From contig JACCZO010000303.1 in NCBI GenBank assembly GCA_013695925.1, forward strand, positions 1 through 33,048: 33,048 bases of DNA, given 5' to 3'. Within the stretch, counting starts at the first letter, position 1. Every line of letters begins with the position of its first letter. Shown here in pieces: positions 1 to 8,357 of the stretch. The translations under genes and the position numbers were made by a program. This DNA comes from Chthoniobacterales bacterium. Lineage in GTDB: Bacteria; Verrucomicrobiota; Verrucomicrobiia; Chthoniobacterales; UBA10450. Below the pieces are notes generated by a model, which searched no databases, was not told the DNA's origin, and saw only the letters and a program-made list of their open reading frames with translations.

Positions 1-52
1 AGCGCAAGCTTCCAGCTTGCCCGGCGGAAAATGCAAGCTGGAAGCTTGCGCT
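1..52. repeat. REP-like palindromic intergenic repeat
   Basis: The first 20 bases (starting AGCGCAAGCTTCCAGC) reappear in inverted orientation at 33-52, separated by about 12 bases, so the segment can fold into a long hairpin. The core (CTTCCAG/CTGGAAG) resembles arms inside the element at 12995-13158. It lies just downstream of the minus-strand lipoprotein gene, where it could also act as a transcript-end hairpin. It may extend beyond the window edge. The repeat class (REP-like) is inferred from form and position. Confidence 0.75.
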
Positions 53-67
53 ACCCTACGGTTGCTT

Positions 68-376
68 CTACGGCTCGCGTCCCAGGTTCGTGTCCTTGCT
101 GTCCACTTCGTCGTTCTTGAAAGTGATCATGGCGAACTTGGCGCCGTCCTCGTAGCGGTAGGTCGTTTTCTTGAAAATGACCATGTCCTTCGTCTCCGCA
201 GTGGTCGGAGCGCCAAGGATGGCTTCGACCTGCGCTTTCGACATCCCGAGGCTGATCTGGTCATAGTTTGCGCTGGTTAACTTGGAGCCGGATAGCGCGT
301 TGCGTTCGCACGCTCCTAAGGAAAGGAACGCGAGAGCGGAGAAGAGGATTCCGAGGAATTGAATTTTGCTTTTCAT
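68..376 (-). CDS. small BamE/DUF3862-like lipoprotein
   Basis: A 102-residue exported lipoprotein. The N-terminus MKSKIQFLGILF is a charged then hydrophobic signal, ending in a lipobox-like LGAC at about residues 19-22. The mature part reads LTSANYDQISLGMSKAQVEAILG, a SmpA/OmlA (BamE) or DUF3862-type start in which GMSKxQVExILG forms the first helix of the fold. BamE proteins belong to the outer-membrane beta-barrel assembly machine, but many short relatives have unknown roles, so no BAM function is claimed. The ORF track begins much further upstream; the start chosen here is the signal-peptide ATG, preceded by AGGTGA at good spacing. It lies 8 nt downstream of nuoD and may be cotranscribed with it. 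Confidence 0.8.
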   Translation of the reverse strand: MKSKIQFLGILFSALAFLSLGACERNALSGSKLTSANYDQISLGMSKAQVEAILGAPTTAETKDMVIFKKTTYRYEDGAKFAMITFKNDEVDSKDTNLGREP

Positions 377-384
377 AATGTTTT

Positions 385-1641
385 TCACCTGTCGCATTCT
401 CCCATCACGAAGTCCAGACTGCCGAGGATTGCGACCACGTCGCTCATCATGCTGCCCGGGAGCAGCTCGGGCAGGATGCTCAGGTTGACGAACGACGGCG
501 CGCGGATCTTGAGCCGGTGCGGGACGCCGCCGCCTTTGCTGTTGATGTAAAAGCCGAGCTCGCCCTTCGGATTTTCGGCCGCGAAATAGACTTCGCCCGG
601 GGGCGCGTCGAGGCCTTCGGTTACGACGATGAAATGGTGAATCAATTCCTCCATTTTCGTCATGACGCGCGCTTTCGGCGGGAGCATGTTTTTCCAATCG
701 ACGACATTGATCGGGCCGGGCGGGAGTTTGTCGATCACCTGTCGCAGAATCCGCACGCTTTGCCGCATCTCCTCGATCCGCACCAGGTAACGATCGTAGC
801 AATCGCCCGCGCTCCCGATCGCGACCTCGAAATCATATTGCTCGTAATCGAGATAGGGATGCGCGCGTCGCAGATCGTGTTCGACGCCACTGCCGCGCAG
901 GTTCGGCCCGGAAAGAGCGTAGGCGATGGCGCGATCCTTCGTGATCACGCCGACATCGCGGGTGCGGTCGACGAAGATGCGATTGCGGGTCAGCAGCTTG
1001 TCGATCTCGTCGAGCTGCGGGAGGAAGCCGTCGAGAAAAGCCTCCAGCTGCGGGATGAAAGTGTCCGGCAAATCGCGGATCTGTCCGCCGACCCGTGTGT
1101 AGGAAGTGGTGAAGCGCGCGCCGGTCAGGAGCTCGAACAAATTATAAAGTTTCTCGCGTTCGGTGAAGGTGTAGAGAAAGACCGTCATCGCCCCGAGATC
1201 GAGCGCCATCGCGCCCAGGCCCAGCAAATGGGCCGAAAGTCGCGCCGTTTCACAACAGATGACGCGGATCGCTTTCCCGCGCGGCGGAAGTTCCCATCCC
1301 ATCAGTTTCTCGACCGCGAGCGCGTAGGCGACGTTGTTCGCGAGCGGCGCGAGATAATCGAGCCGGTCCGTGTAGGGCACGAACTGGTTGTATTGCATGT
1401 TCTCCGCGATCTTCTCGTCGCCCCGATGCAGGTAGCCGACGTCGGGCGTCGCCTTTGTCACCAACTCGCCGTCGAGTTCGAGCACGAGCCGCAGGACGCC
1501 GTGCGTGGCCGGGTGCGACGGCCCCATATTCAGAATCATCTTCTCGCCAATCAGGTCGTCGTTAGGCGCAGCCTCCGCCGGAACCTGCAGAGTGCGGGCG
1601 AGCGGATCGGGCGCTGCGAGTTCGCGGGTGGTGTTGGGCAT
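385..1641 (-). CDS. nuoD: NADH-quinone oxidoreductase subunit D (complex I 49 kDa)
   Basis: The 418-residue protein is a full-length NuoD, the quinone-site subunit of respiratory complex I on the cytoplasmic face of the membrane. It shows MGPSHPATHGVLR near residue 40, DVGYLHRGDEKIAE near 68-81, YTDRLDY and the canonical C-terminus DFVMGECDR. The conserved SHPATHG and RGDEK loops lie around the quinone headgroup. The length matches the family. It is unusual that the gene behind it on the same strand is a TonB-like gene rather than nuoC, so this copy sits outside a normal nuo operon, at least on its 5' side. The 3' side is a lipoprotein gene and then the window edge. It contains one copy of the CGTTAGGC octamer. 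Confidence 0.97.
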   Translation of the reverse strand: MPNTTRELAAPDPLARTLQVPAEAAPNDDLIGEKMILNMGPSHPATHGVLRLVLELDGELVTKATPDVGYLHRGDEKIAENMQYNQFVPYTDRLDYLAPLANNVAYALAVEKLMGWELPPRGKAIRVICCETARLSAHLLGLGAMALDLGAMTVFLYTFTEREKLYNLFELLTGARFTTSYTRVGGQIRDLPDTFIPQLEAFLDGFLPQLDEIDKLLTRNRIFVDRTRDVGVITKDRAIAYALSGPNLRGSGVEHDLRRAHPYLDYEQYDFEVAIGSAGDCYDRYLVRIEEMRQSVRILRQVIDKLPPGPINVVDWKNMLPPKARVMTKMEELIHHFIVVTEGLDAPPGEVYFAAENPKGELGFYINSKGGGVPHRLKIRAPSFVNLSILPELLPGSMMSDVVAILGSLDFVMGECDR

Positions 1642-1716
1642 GGCCGGCCGTTTATGCTCGCAACGCCGCTGGCCCGCGCAAGCGGGAAAGTTGCGCGACG
1701 AAGGCGAAGGCCGATC

Positions 1717-2349
1717 TCAGAGCACGAATGTAATCGGGACCTTGACCGTTTCGCCGACAAACTGCGGATAGGCTTTCCAGGTCTGGATGCCGTCGATCGC
1801 GGCCTGATCATAGGGCGGGTAACCGGAACTCTGCAGCACCTTCACCGCGCTGGGATGACCATCGAATCCAATCGTGAACTGGAGCAAGACCGTCCCCGGC
1901 TTGCGATGAAAATACCGGGCGGACGATGGAGTTCGAATGACGCCGCGACGTTGCCAGGCCGAGCCGCGCTGTCCGGCGTCGAGGAGGACCGCGCGCGCCA
2001 CATTCGCGTCGTTCGCGCCGCGCTTGAATTCGATCTCGATCAGGCGGCCTTTTTCCGTGTCGGGGGGTGTGAGCTTCGCCGGGTCGAGTCGCCATTGCAG
2101 TGCGGCCATGCGGGCGGCGGCGTCGAGCCGATCGCTGCCGCTCCCTTTCGCAATCTTCACTTCTTTTACCCGGCCATCTTTTTTCAGATACAGACGCAGC
2201 GTAACCGTTCCGGAATATTTATGCAGCGCGGAAACCAGTGGATAGGGCGGTTGCGGCGCCTCCAGCCAATCCGAGCTGGCAGCTTCGCCTTTCGAAAGAA
2301 GCACGAAGAACGAGATCAGCAGGAAGAGGAGGACACGGGGCAATCGCAT
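1717..2349 (-). CDS. secreted protein with two TonB-C domains
   Basis: A 210-residue protein with an N-terminal signal (MRLPRVLLFLLISFFVLL) and two tandem TonB C-terminal-like units. The first (about residues 30-110) has YSGTVTLRLYLKKDGRVKEV and LDAAARMAALQWR. The second (about 140-210) has GTVLLQFTIGFDGHPSAVKV and YDQAAIDGIQTWK. In TonB these domains contact the TonB box of outer-membrane receptors. Here the long transmembrane anchor and proline-rich spacer of true TonB are absent, so a classic energy transducer is unlikely. It is divergent from fabD with an 86-nt gap. The fold assignment is firm; the physiological role is unknown. Confidence 0.8.
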   Translation of the reverse strand: MRLPRVLLFLLISFFVLLSKGEAASSDWLEAPQPPYPLVSALHKYSGTVTLRLYLKKDGRVKEVKIAKGSGSDRLDAAARMAALQWRLDPAKLTPPDTEKGRLIEIEFKRGANDANVARAVLLDAGQRGSAWQRRGVIRTPSSARYFHRKPGTVLLQFTIGFDGHPSAVKVLQSSGYPPYDQAAIDGIQTWKAYPQFVGETVKVPITFVL

Positions 2350-2435
2350 CGGGCGGAGCGTAGGAAGTCACCACCGATCGGGCAAGAAGAACCTTCGGGG
2401 TTGAATGCGCTCATCTTCCAGGCATCATCGCCAGC

Positions 2436-3389
2436 ATGAGCAGAAAAATCGCACTTCTTTTTGCCGGGCAGGGCGCGCAAACCGTCGGGATGGGGCATGA
2501 CTTGGCGAAGGAATTCACCGAGGCGGCCGATCTGTTCCAGCGCGCGGACGAGGTCCTCGGCCGCAACCTGCGCGAGATCGCGTGGTCGGGTCCGATCGAG
2601 GAACTGACCCGCACCTCGAATTGTCAGCCCGCGCTCTACGTGCACGGGCTGGCCTGCCTGAGCGTGCTGCGCGAAATCGCGGGGGAGCTGCCGATCACGG
2701 CCGCGGCCGGCTTGTCGTTGGGCGAGTGGACCGCGCACGCGGCGGCCGGAACCTTTTCATTCGAAGAAGGTTTGCGCCTGGTCGAACAACGCGGGTGTTT
2801 CATGGAAGCGGCCTGCGAAGCGACCTCCGGCGCAATGGCGGCTGTGATCGGCGGGGATGAAGCGGGGGTCCGCCGGCTCGCGGCGGCGGCCGATGTTGAT
2901 GTCGCAAATTTGAATTCTCCGGGGCAAATCGTGGTGTCGGGCGACCGTAGGAAAGTTGAAAATGCGGTGGGGCTGGCGAAGGAGTACGGCATTCGTCGGG
3001 CTACGCTCCTGAATGTGGCGGGGGCCTATCATTCGCGATTAATGGAATCGGCTCGCATTCAAGTCGGCGAATCACTTAAGGACGTTGTTTTGCAAAAACC
3101 GTCCTTTCCTGTGATCAGTAATGTGAACGGAAAACAGGTGGACTCTGCCGACGAAATCCGCCAGACCCTGCAAGCGCAAGTGATCGGCACCGTGCGCTGG
3201 ACCGATTGCATGGAGAGGATGCTGGAGATGGGGTGCGATCTTTTTCTCGAACTCGGGCCGGGCGGTGTTCTGGCGGGACTGCTGCAGCGGACGCAGAAAG
3301 GCGCGGAGGTGCTGAGCGTGAGCGATGTCCGGTCGTTGCAAAGCTGCGTGGAAAAGTTGCGGGAGCTGGATATTTGCAAGCCTGTTTGA
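2436..3389 (+). CDS. fabD: malonyl-CoA:ACP transacylase (FabD)
   Basis: This 317-residue protein transfers malonyl groups from CoA to acyl carrier protein at the start of fatty acid elongation in the cytosol. It carries the N-terminal FAGQGAQ motif (residues 9-15), the nucleophile elbow GLSLGEW with Ser94, and the catalytic His199 in AYHSRLM. The C-terminal ELGPGG is typical of the family. The residue before the nucleophile is Leu where many FabD proteins have His (GHSLGE). The rest of the motif is intact, so activity is expected. No other fab genes follow; the next gene is a PIG-L deacetylase 121 nt downstream. Confidence 0.95.
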   Translation: MSRKIALLFAGQGAQTVGMGHDLAKEFTEAADLFQRADEVLGRNLREIAWSGPIEELTRTSNCQPALYVHGLACLSVLREIAGELPITAAAGLSLGEWTAHAAAGTFSFEEGLRLVEQRGCFMEAACEATSGAMAAVIGGDEAGVRRLAAAADVDVANLNSPGQIVVSGDRRKVENAVGLAKEYGIRRATLLNVAGAYHSRLMESARIQVGESLKDVVLQKPSFPVISNVNGKQVDSADEIRQTLQAQVIGTVRWTDCMERMLEMGCDLFLELGPGGVLAGLLQRTQKGAEVLSVSDVRSLQSCVEKLRELDICKPV

Positions 3390-3401
3390 TTCTGTGAATC
3401 G

Positions 3402-3448
3402 TGCTCCTGACCGGAAGGAACGTGCCCGAATTATGAGCACGAGTGGGG
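3402..3448. repeat. GAGCAC-type inverted repeat
   Basis: Between fabD and the deacetylase gene, ATCGTGCTC is followed about 30 nt later by GAGCACGAG, an inverted pair able to form a hairpin. The same GAGCAC wording occurs at 30618-30683 and 31400-31447, so this is one member of a dispersed short-repeat family. It may also act as the 3' end structure of fabD. Confidence 0.55.
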
Positions 3449-3510
3449 GGAGCACGGCCTTTTTCCCGGCTTGCACGAACGATTAATCCTGCTAAGACCG
3501 GGATTCCCAA

Positions 3511-4623
3511 ATGAACTTGCCGCTCCTCACTTCACGTTCCCGCGTGATGCTATTCGCCCCCCATCCGGACGACGAATCCCTCGCCACCGGCGTTTTCCTG
3601 CAGCGCGCGGTCGCGGCGGGCGCGGCGGTCCGGGTCGTTTATGCGACGGATGGCGAACGCAATGGCTGGCCGCAACGGGTGCTCGAAGGCAAGGTGCGCA
3701 TCGGCGAGAGCGACCGTCGCCGCTGGGGCGCGCGACGCCAGGCGGAAGCGCTGGCCGCCCTCCAAACTCTTGGGGTGGCAAGGGAATGTGTCGAGTTTCT
3801 CTCCTTGCCGGACCAGGGCGTGACCGATCTTTTGCTCGCCGGCTGCGACGAAACCGTGCGGCGTCTGGCGGACGTGATTCGTTTCTGGGAGCCGACGCAT
3901 CTGCTCATCCCCTCCGCGGCCGATACGCATCCCGATCACAGCGGTCTCGCCGTCCTCCTCGGGGTCGCGATTGATGATCATTTACCCCCACAACATGAGA
4001 TGACCCAACTCCATTATCTCGTGCACGGAGCCAGCCAATCATTTGCCCGCGAGGCCCACGAACTTTTCAGCAGCCCGCTGGAGAAAAAATTGAAGCGGCG
4101 CGCGATTGTCAGTCATGTCACGCAGGTCGCGCTCTCGCGGCGTCGGTTTCTGGCCTACGCCAAACGTCCCGAGCGTTTCATGATCGGCGGTCGAGAAGCC
4201 ATGCGCGCGTGTGACGGGCCGATCCATTCCTTCCTCCGTGAACGCAATGAACTCCATCTCCACGTCGCTTTTACCCTCAAGCCCCTGCGGGCGGAAGGAG
4301 CTTCACTTTACCTCCTCGGCCATGATGGGAATGGCGATCTTCGCCGACTGCGCACAACGCTGCCGGGCCGGAGCGTGAAGATCGACCTGATCGATTGCGC
4401 GACCGGCGCGATCGCCTGCATCGGCCGTTATCAGGGCGATGCTTTTAGCGGGGAGATTTTGCTGCCGCTCCACGGTTTTGTCACGAGCCGCGCGATCTTT
4501 GTGAAACTCGATCGGCGTGTCTGGTTCTTTGATGAAGCCGGCTGGATCGAGATTGCCGCGCCCGTCGCGCAGGTGACGGCCTTTCGCCCGCCCCTTGCGC
4601 GCCGCGAGCTGGCTGTTGCCTGA
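3511..4623 (+). CDS. PIG-L/LmbE family deacetylase
   Basis: The first roughly 240 residues form a PIG-L/LmbE domain, a zinc-dependent N-acetylglucosaminide deacetylase fold. The zinc site is visible as APHPDDE (residues 16-22) and HPDH (residues 140-143). The C-terminal 120 residues look like a separate beta-rich region of unknown role. No signal peptide is seen, so it probably acts in the cytoplasm on a small sugar conjugate or a glycolipid precursor; the substrate cannot be read from sequence. It ends 10 nt before the YqeY gene and is probably in one transcript with it and ispD. Confidence 0.88.
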   Translation: MNLPLLTSRSRVMLFAPHPDDESLATGVFLQRAVAAGAAVRVVYATDGERNGWPQRVLEGKVRIGESDRRRWGARRQAEALAALQTLGVARECVEFLSLPDQGVTDLLLAGCDETVRRLADVIRFWEPTHLLIPSAADTHPDHSGLAVLLGVAIDDHLPPQHEMTQLHYLVHGASQSFAREAHELFSSPLEKKLKRRAIVSHVTQVALSRRRFLAYAKRPERFMIGGREAMRACDGPIHSFLRERNELHLHVAFTLKPLRAEGASLYLLGHDGNGDLRRLRTTLPGRSVKIDLIDCATGAIACIGRYQGDAFSGEILLPLHGFVTSRAIFVKLDRRVWFFDEAGWIEIAAPVAQVTAFRPPLARRELAVA

Positions 4624-4633
4624 CGAGTTTTTT

Positions 4634-5086
4634 ATGAGCCTCGCCCAGCAAATCGATTCCGACCTGAAGGACGCGATGCGCGCCAAAGACGCGAGCAGGC
4701 TCGGCGTCCTGCGGATGTTAAAATCGGCCCTCAAATACGCCGCGATCGAAAAATCGGGCGCGGAAGGCGAGCTGGATGAGGCGGAAGCGACCGCGGTCAT
4801 CCGCAAACAGGTCAAACAACGCCAGGATTCGATCGAGAGCTTCGAGAAAGGCGGGCGGGCCGAGCTGGCAGAGAAGGAAAAGAGCGAGCTCGCAATTTTG
4901 CAGGGTTATCTCCCGGCCGCGATGGACGCGGACGAAATTGCCCGGCTCGTGAGGGAGGCGATCGCGGAAGTCGGCGCCACCTCGCGCGCGCAGATGGGCG
5001 CGGTCATGAAAGCGCTCGGCCCGAAAGTCGCGGGGCGGGCCGACGGCAGGACGCTCAGCCAGGAAGTGCAGCGACAGCTCGCCTAA
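4634..5086 (+). CDS. YqeY/GatB-like domain protein
   Basis: A 150-residue YqeY-family protein, related to the C-terminal tail domain of the amidotransferase subunit GatB. It starts MSLAQQIDSDLKDAMRAKD and contains RLGVLRMLKSALK, then ILQGYLPAAMD and MGAVMKALGPKVAGRADG, which are the usual YqeY landmarks. The biochemical role of stand-alone YqeY proteins is not settled; tRNA-linked binding is assumed from the GatB relation. The ORF track starts earlier at 4595, overlapping the deacetylase; the ATG at 4634 matches the family start. The stop codon lies inside the octamer GCCTAACG. Confidence 0.88.
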   Translation: MSLAQQIDSDLKDAMRAKDASRLGVLRMLKSALKYAAIEKSGAEGELDEAEATAVIRKQVKQRQDSIESFEKGGRAELAEKEKSELAILQGYLPAAMDADEIARLVREAIAEVGATSRAQMGAVMKALGPKVAGRADGRTLSQEVQRQLA

Positions 5087-5096
5087 CGAGCTCCTT

Positions 5097-5777
5097 ATGC
5101 TGAGCGCGATCATCGTCGCTGGCGGCCGCAGCCAGCGGATGGGCTTCGACAAGCTCCTCGCGTCCCTCGCCGGCAGATCGGTCGTGGCCCATTCCATCGC
5201 CGCTTTCGAGCAAACCAAGTCCGTCACCGACATCATCCTCGTCGGCCGGGCGGAGCGCCTCTCTGCCTACGAAAAGATCGTCGCGCTCCAGGGCTTCGGA
5301 AAAGTTTCGGCGATCATTCCCGGGGGCGCACGCCGCCAGGATTCGGTCCGCTGCGGCCTGCAGAAACTGCCGGCGGAAAATGACTTTGTCGCCGTTCACG
5401 ACGCCGCCCGCCCGCTCGTTCGTCCGGAAATGATCGAGCAGATATTCCAGCTCGCCCGCCGGCACGGCGGAGCGGCCAGCGCCGCCCCGGTCAGCGACAC
5501 GCTGAAACGCGTCGATCGGGAGCTGGCAGTGATCGGCGGCGTGGAGCGAGCCGATCTCTTCGCGGTTCAGACTCCGCAGATTTTCCAGCGCGAGCTTTTG
5601 GAAAAGGCGTATGCCGCGATCTTCGAGGCGGGCCTCGATGTGACGGACGAGATTTCCGCCGTGGAACGCGCCGGCGGCCGGGTCGTCCTCTTGCCTAACG
5701 AAGAGCCGAACTTCAAGATCACCTGGCCGGCCGACCTCCCGCTGGCCGAATTTGTCCTTCGCCAGCGAGCCGTCTAA
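5097..5777 (+). CDS. ispD: 2-C-methyl-D-erythritol 4-phosphate cytidylyltransferase
   Basis: A 226-residue IspD, which couples CTP to methylerythritol phosphate in the MEP isoprenoid pathway. The nucleotide loop AGGRSQRMGFDK (residues 8-19), VHDAARPLV (about 100), TDEISAVE and the C-terminal NFKIT motif are all present. The full length and motifs argue for an active enzyme. It follows the YqeY gene by 10 nt and is convergent with the GT9 gene, 33 nt away. ispF is not adjacent in this window. One CGTTAGGC octamer lies in the LPNE codons near the 3' end. Confidence 0.95.
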   Translation: MLSAIIVAGGRSQRMGFDKLLASLAGRSVVAHSIAAFEQTKSVTDIILVGRAERLSAYEKIVALQGFGKVSAIIPGGARRQDSVRCGLQKLPAENDFVAVHDAARPLVRPEMIEQIFQLARRHGGAASAAPVSDTLKRVDRELAVIGGVERADLFAVQTPQIFQRELLEKAYAAIFEAGLDVTDEISAVERAGGRVVLLPNEEPNFKITWPADLPLAEFVLRQRAV

Positions 5778-5810
5778 AACGCGCGCTCGTCGTTCGCGCG
5801 AGGGTCGGCC

Positions 5811-6809
5811 TCAGCCGAGATCCTCCTGGAGGAGCGGGAGGAGCGTCTTGACGTCCGCCGACTGGAAGGCGCGACCTTTCTCGCGCCTGGCCGGCAGAGG
5901 AAGGTCGCGCACCCGGCGGAGGTCGCCATTTTTCCAGACCCAGGCGTCCTGATTGTAAGGTCCTACTTTCCTCGGATCACTCCAAGTGTGGATGGAGATG
6001 AGCCGATCGGAGAGCGCGGCCGCGATGTGCATCGGGCCGCTGTCGACGCTGACAGTGAACCGCGCCCGGCGGATCAGCCAGACGAGTTGCAGGATAGTGG
6101 TGTGATTGAGGAGATTGACGCAATTGTCCGGGACGGGCAGATCGCGTTTGGTGCGACCGACGATGACGACGCGCCGCGGCGCCAGCGCACGGCAGAACTC
6201 TTCGACCGCCAGGTCGCTGAGCGATTTGTTCCGGCCGCGCGCGAAGGGATGGAAAAGGACGAATGGCTCGTCTTCGTCGAAAGGCTGCACCCGGTCGCCG
6301 GTCGGGAGGGGGAATCGCAAAGGGCGCTGGATCGGCACCCCGAAAGTTGCGATGAGCGAGAGATAACGTTCGACGGCATGCGCGTTGCGATCGACCGGCG
6401 CGGTCTGCTGGTAAAAAAGATGGGCGCCCTCACGCGCGTCGTTCATTCCGTAGAACGAGCGGGGATGACTCATCTTTCCGATCAGCGCGCTCCGGAGAAG
6501 GCCCTGGAAATCGAAGGCGACATCCGGCCGCAACCGGCCGACCTCGCGCAGCCATGGGAGGAGATGCTTCGACATGCCAAAACTGCCGAGGCCGCCGCGC
6601 GGAAAAATGTGGACGTGGTCGACGCTTTTGTTGCCGCGCAGGAGCGGGGCCCACTCCGGGTTGATCACCCAGGTGATGTCGGCCTCAGGGTAGGCATCGC
6701 GCAGCAGAGCCGCCGCCGGCAGGGTATGGACAACGTCGCCTAACGAACTCGGCTTGATAATGAGGATGGAACGGATTGCTAATTGCTGACTGCTGATTGC
6801 TGATTTCAT
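5811..6809 (-). CDS. glycosyltransferase family 9 (heptosyltransferase-like)
   Basis: A 332-residue GT9 protein of the WaaC/WaaF type, which adds heptose or a similar sugar to the inner core of lipopolysaccharide at the cytoplasmic face of the inner membrane. The signature ILIIKPSSLGDVVHTLPA is at residues 15-32, and the donor-site region SVDSGPMHIAAAL lies about 255-267. The annotated N-terminus MKSAISSQQLAI is encoded by a 7-bp tandem repeat, so those dozen residues may be recruited junk. No better start codon is seen before the conserved ILIIKP. It is last in the minus-strand operon, 60 nt after the metallophosphoesterase. The sugar specificity cannot be told. Confidence 0.88.
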   Translation of the reverse strand: MKSAISSQQLAIRSILIIKPSSLGDVVHTLPAAALLRDAYPEADITWVINPEWAPLLRGNKSVDHVHIFPRGGLGSFGMSKHLLPWLREVGRLRPDVAFDFQGLLRSALIGKMSHPRSFYGMNDAREGAHLFYQQTAPVDRNAHAVERYLSLIATFGVPIQRPLRFPLPTGDRVQPFDEDEPFVLFHPFARGRNKSLSDLAVEEFCRALAPRRVVIVGRTKRDLPVPDNCVNLLNHTTILQLVWLIRRARFTVSVDSGPMHIAAALSDRLISIHTWSDPRKVGPYNQDAWVWKNGDLRRVRDLPLPARREKGRAFQSADVKTLLPLLQEDLG

Positions 6810-6865
6810 CGCCGCAAGTCGCCGGGGGGATTTGCAATCAGCAGTCGGAAATCATCAATCAGTAA
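6775..6865. repeat. inverted pair of heptameric AATCAGC repeats
   Basis: At 6775-6802 four 7-bp units (ATTGCTA, ATTGCTG, ACTGCTG, ATTGCTG) run in tandem. At 6836-6865 similar units run in the opposite sense (AATCAGC, AGTCGGA, AATCATC, AATCAGT). GACTGCTGATT and AATCAGCAGTC are exact complements, so the pair can form a hairpin. The left tract encodes the first residues of the GT9 protein. A related heptamer (GATCACC) sits in der at 21043. The arrangement recalls the heptanucleotide repeats known from cyanobacteria. Confidence 0.75.
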
Positions 6866-6869
6866 TTTT

Positions 6870-7592
6870 TCAGCGCCCGACCGCGAGCCGGTCGGCAAGG
6901 CGGTCGGGCAGGCCGGCGGCGCGGATTTTGCGCTGGGCGGTCTCGAGATCATACTTCACCCGGCGTTCCTCGACCACCAGGCGGTCGGTGTGCAAAATGC
7001 AGTAGGCGGCGCGCCAATCGCGGTCGCGCGGCTGGCCGATGCTGCCGGGGTTGATGAAATATCTTTTCCCAGGGGAGAGAATGATCTGCCCGACGGCGAT
7101 GCGGCGCACATTGTCCTCGCGCACGAAAGCCGTCGGCCAATGGGTGTGGCCGAAAAAGCAGAGCGAGGTGTGCTGGTAGGTGAAGCTCGCGATGGCGTCG
7201 AGATCATTGAAGACGTAACCCCACTGGCCAGGGGTATCGAGGGTGGCATGGACGATGGTGAAGTCGCGCACCTGCCGGGTGAGGCGGAGATCGGCCAGCC
7301 AGGCTTTTTCGTCGGCGGAGAGCTGGGCCCGGGTCCAGTCTATCGCCTCCTCGGCCAATTCATTGAAACCCTCGGTCGAGCGGACAATCGAGACCTGCTC
7401 GTCATGATTTCCTTTCACGACCGGGCATTCGAGGTCCTGGATAATTTTCAGGCACTCTTTCGGATTGGCGTTGTAGCCGACAACGTCGCCGAGGCAAACG
7501 AAGTTGGTGCAGCCCTGCGCCCTGGCATCAGCCAGCACGGCCTCGAGGGCTTCGAGGTTGGAATGGATGTCGCTGAGAATGGCAAAACGCAT
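6870..7592 (-). CDS. calcineurin-like metallophosphoesterase
   Basis: A 240-residue phosphoesterase with the complete dimetal site: DIH (Asp8, His10), GDVVG (Asp36), GNHD (62-64), a later VHAT and GHTH. The overall pattern, including INPGSIGQPRD, is that of the YfcE/diadenosine tetraphosphatase-like branch of small bacterial phosphodiesterases. No signal peptide is present, so it acts in the cytosol. The substrate is unknown. It follows the TPR-like gene by only 6 nt and is part of the same operon as the ABC transporter. Its start ATG begins MRFAILSDIHSN, exactly at the family N-terminus. Confidence 0.9.
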   Translation of the reverse strand: MRFAILSDIHSNLEALEAVLADARAQGCTNFVCLGDVVGYNANPKECLKIIQDLECPVVKGNHDEQVSIVRSTEGFNELAEEAIDWTRAQLSADEKAWLADLRLTRQVRDFTIVHATLDTPGQWGYVFNDLDAIASFTYQHTSLCFFGHTHWPTAFVREDNVRRIAVGQIILSPGKRYFINPGSIGQPRDRDWRAAYCILHTDRLVVEERRVKYDLETAQRKIRAAGLPDRLADRLAVGR

Positions 7593-7598
7593 CGGAGG

Positions 7599-8357
7599 TT
7601 ACTTTTCTTTATCGGGGATGCGCTCATACAACGGAATTCCGAGTTTTTCTTCGAGAAATTTCAGGCGAGTGAGCAGGGTGGGCAAACGTTCGTGCTCGCC
7701 CAGGTCGTAAAGGCGGCGGAGCGCCTCGTAGGCTTCGCGTTCGTGGCCGGGCGCGAAAGAGAGCTCGTAAGCGGCGAAACGGTTGTCGTATTCGGCCGCT
7801 CCCGGAAGAGCCGCAGCACGCGCGTAACAGGTGGCGGCGGCGGCGTGATTCTGCAGTTTTTCTTTGTAAAGTCGGGCGAGCGACTCATAGAGCTGCGGCC
7901 GGTCCGGATTGTTCTTGATCCCGCGCTCCAGAAAATCTTTTCCCAGATCGATGTATTCGCGCTGCGCCTTGCGCCGCACCAAGTCGTTAGGCAAGGCTTC
8001 GTCGTGGAGCGCGGCGACGCTCGCGTTCCAGGCCATGTGCCAGGCGGCCATGTCCCAGAAAAGAACCGAGCGCGGCTGGAGCGTGGTCGCTTGCCGAAAG
8101 AGAAGCAGGACCCGGCCCCACTCCGTTCGTTCCCAGGCGACGTGCGCCTGGATGAAAACAACGTCGGCGACGAGCGAACGAAATCCGCTCAAGGCAGCGA
8201 GAAATCCGAGCTGCCCAATCTGTTCGCGCAGATCGAGCCCGAGCCTGGCCTGGTGGAAATAGGCGCTCCGGTGCTGTTCCGTGAGGCTGCTCTCGATCGG
8301 CAGGCGAAGCCCGCCGAAAAGAAGCAAGAGCGCGCCGATGATGACTCCGCGAATCAT
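7599..8357 (-). CDS. membrane-anchored TPR-like protein
   Basis: A 252-residue protein without a named family that I recognise. The N-terminus MIRGVIIGALLLLFGGLRLP is one membrane segment. The rest is helical, with TPR-like spacing: ERTEWGRVLLLFRQATTLQP, then LGKDFLERGIKNNPDRPQLYESLARLYKEKLQNHAAAATCYARAA. The start ATG overlaps the stop of the ABC permease as ATGA, which implies translational coupling and a shared task with the transporter, perhaps as an accessory scaffold on the periplasmic side. The ORF track start 60 nt upstream would remove that overlap logic and adds no conserved sequence. Confidence 0.7.
   Translation of the reverse strand: MIRGVIIGALLLLFGGLRLPIESSLTEQHRSAYFHQARLGLDLREQIGQLGFLAALSGFRSLVADVVFIQAHVAWERTEWGRVLLLFRQATTLQPRSVLFWDMAAWHMAWNASVAALHDEALPNDLVRRKAQREYIDLGKDFLERGIKNNPDRPQLYESLARLYKEKLQNHAAAATCYARAAALPGAAEYDNRFAAYELSFAPGHEREAYEALRRLYDLGEHERLPTLLTRLKFLEEKLGIPLYERIPDKEK

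Noticed and set aside
517-2439. 640-codon plus-strand ORF opposite nuoD and the TonB-like gene
   Set aside because: It is a shadow frame of high-GC coding DNA; the opposite strand encodes a full-length NuoD with all motifs.
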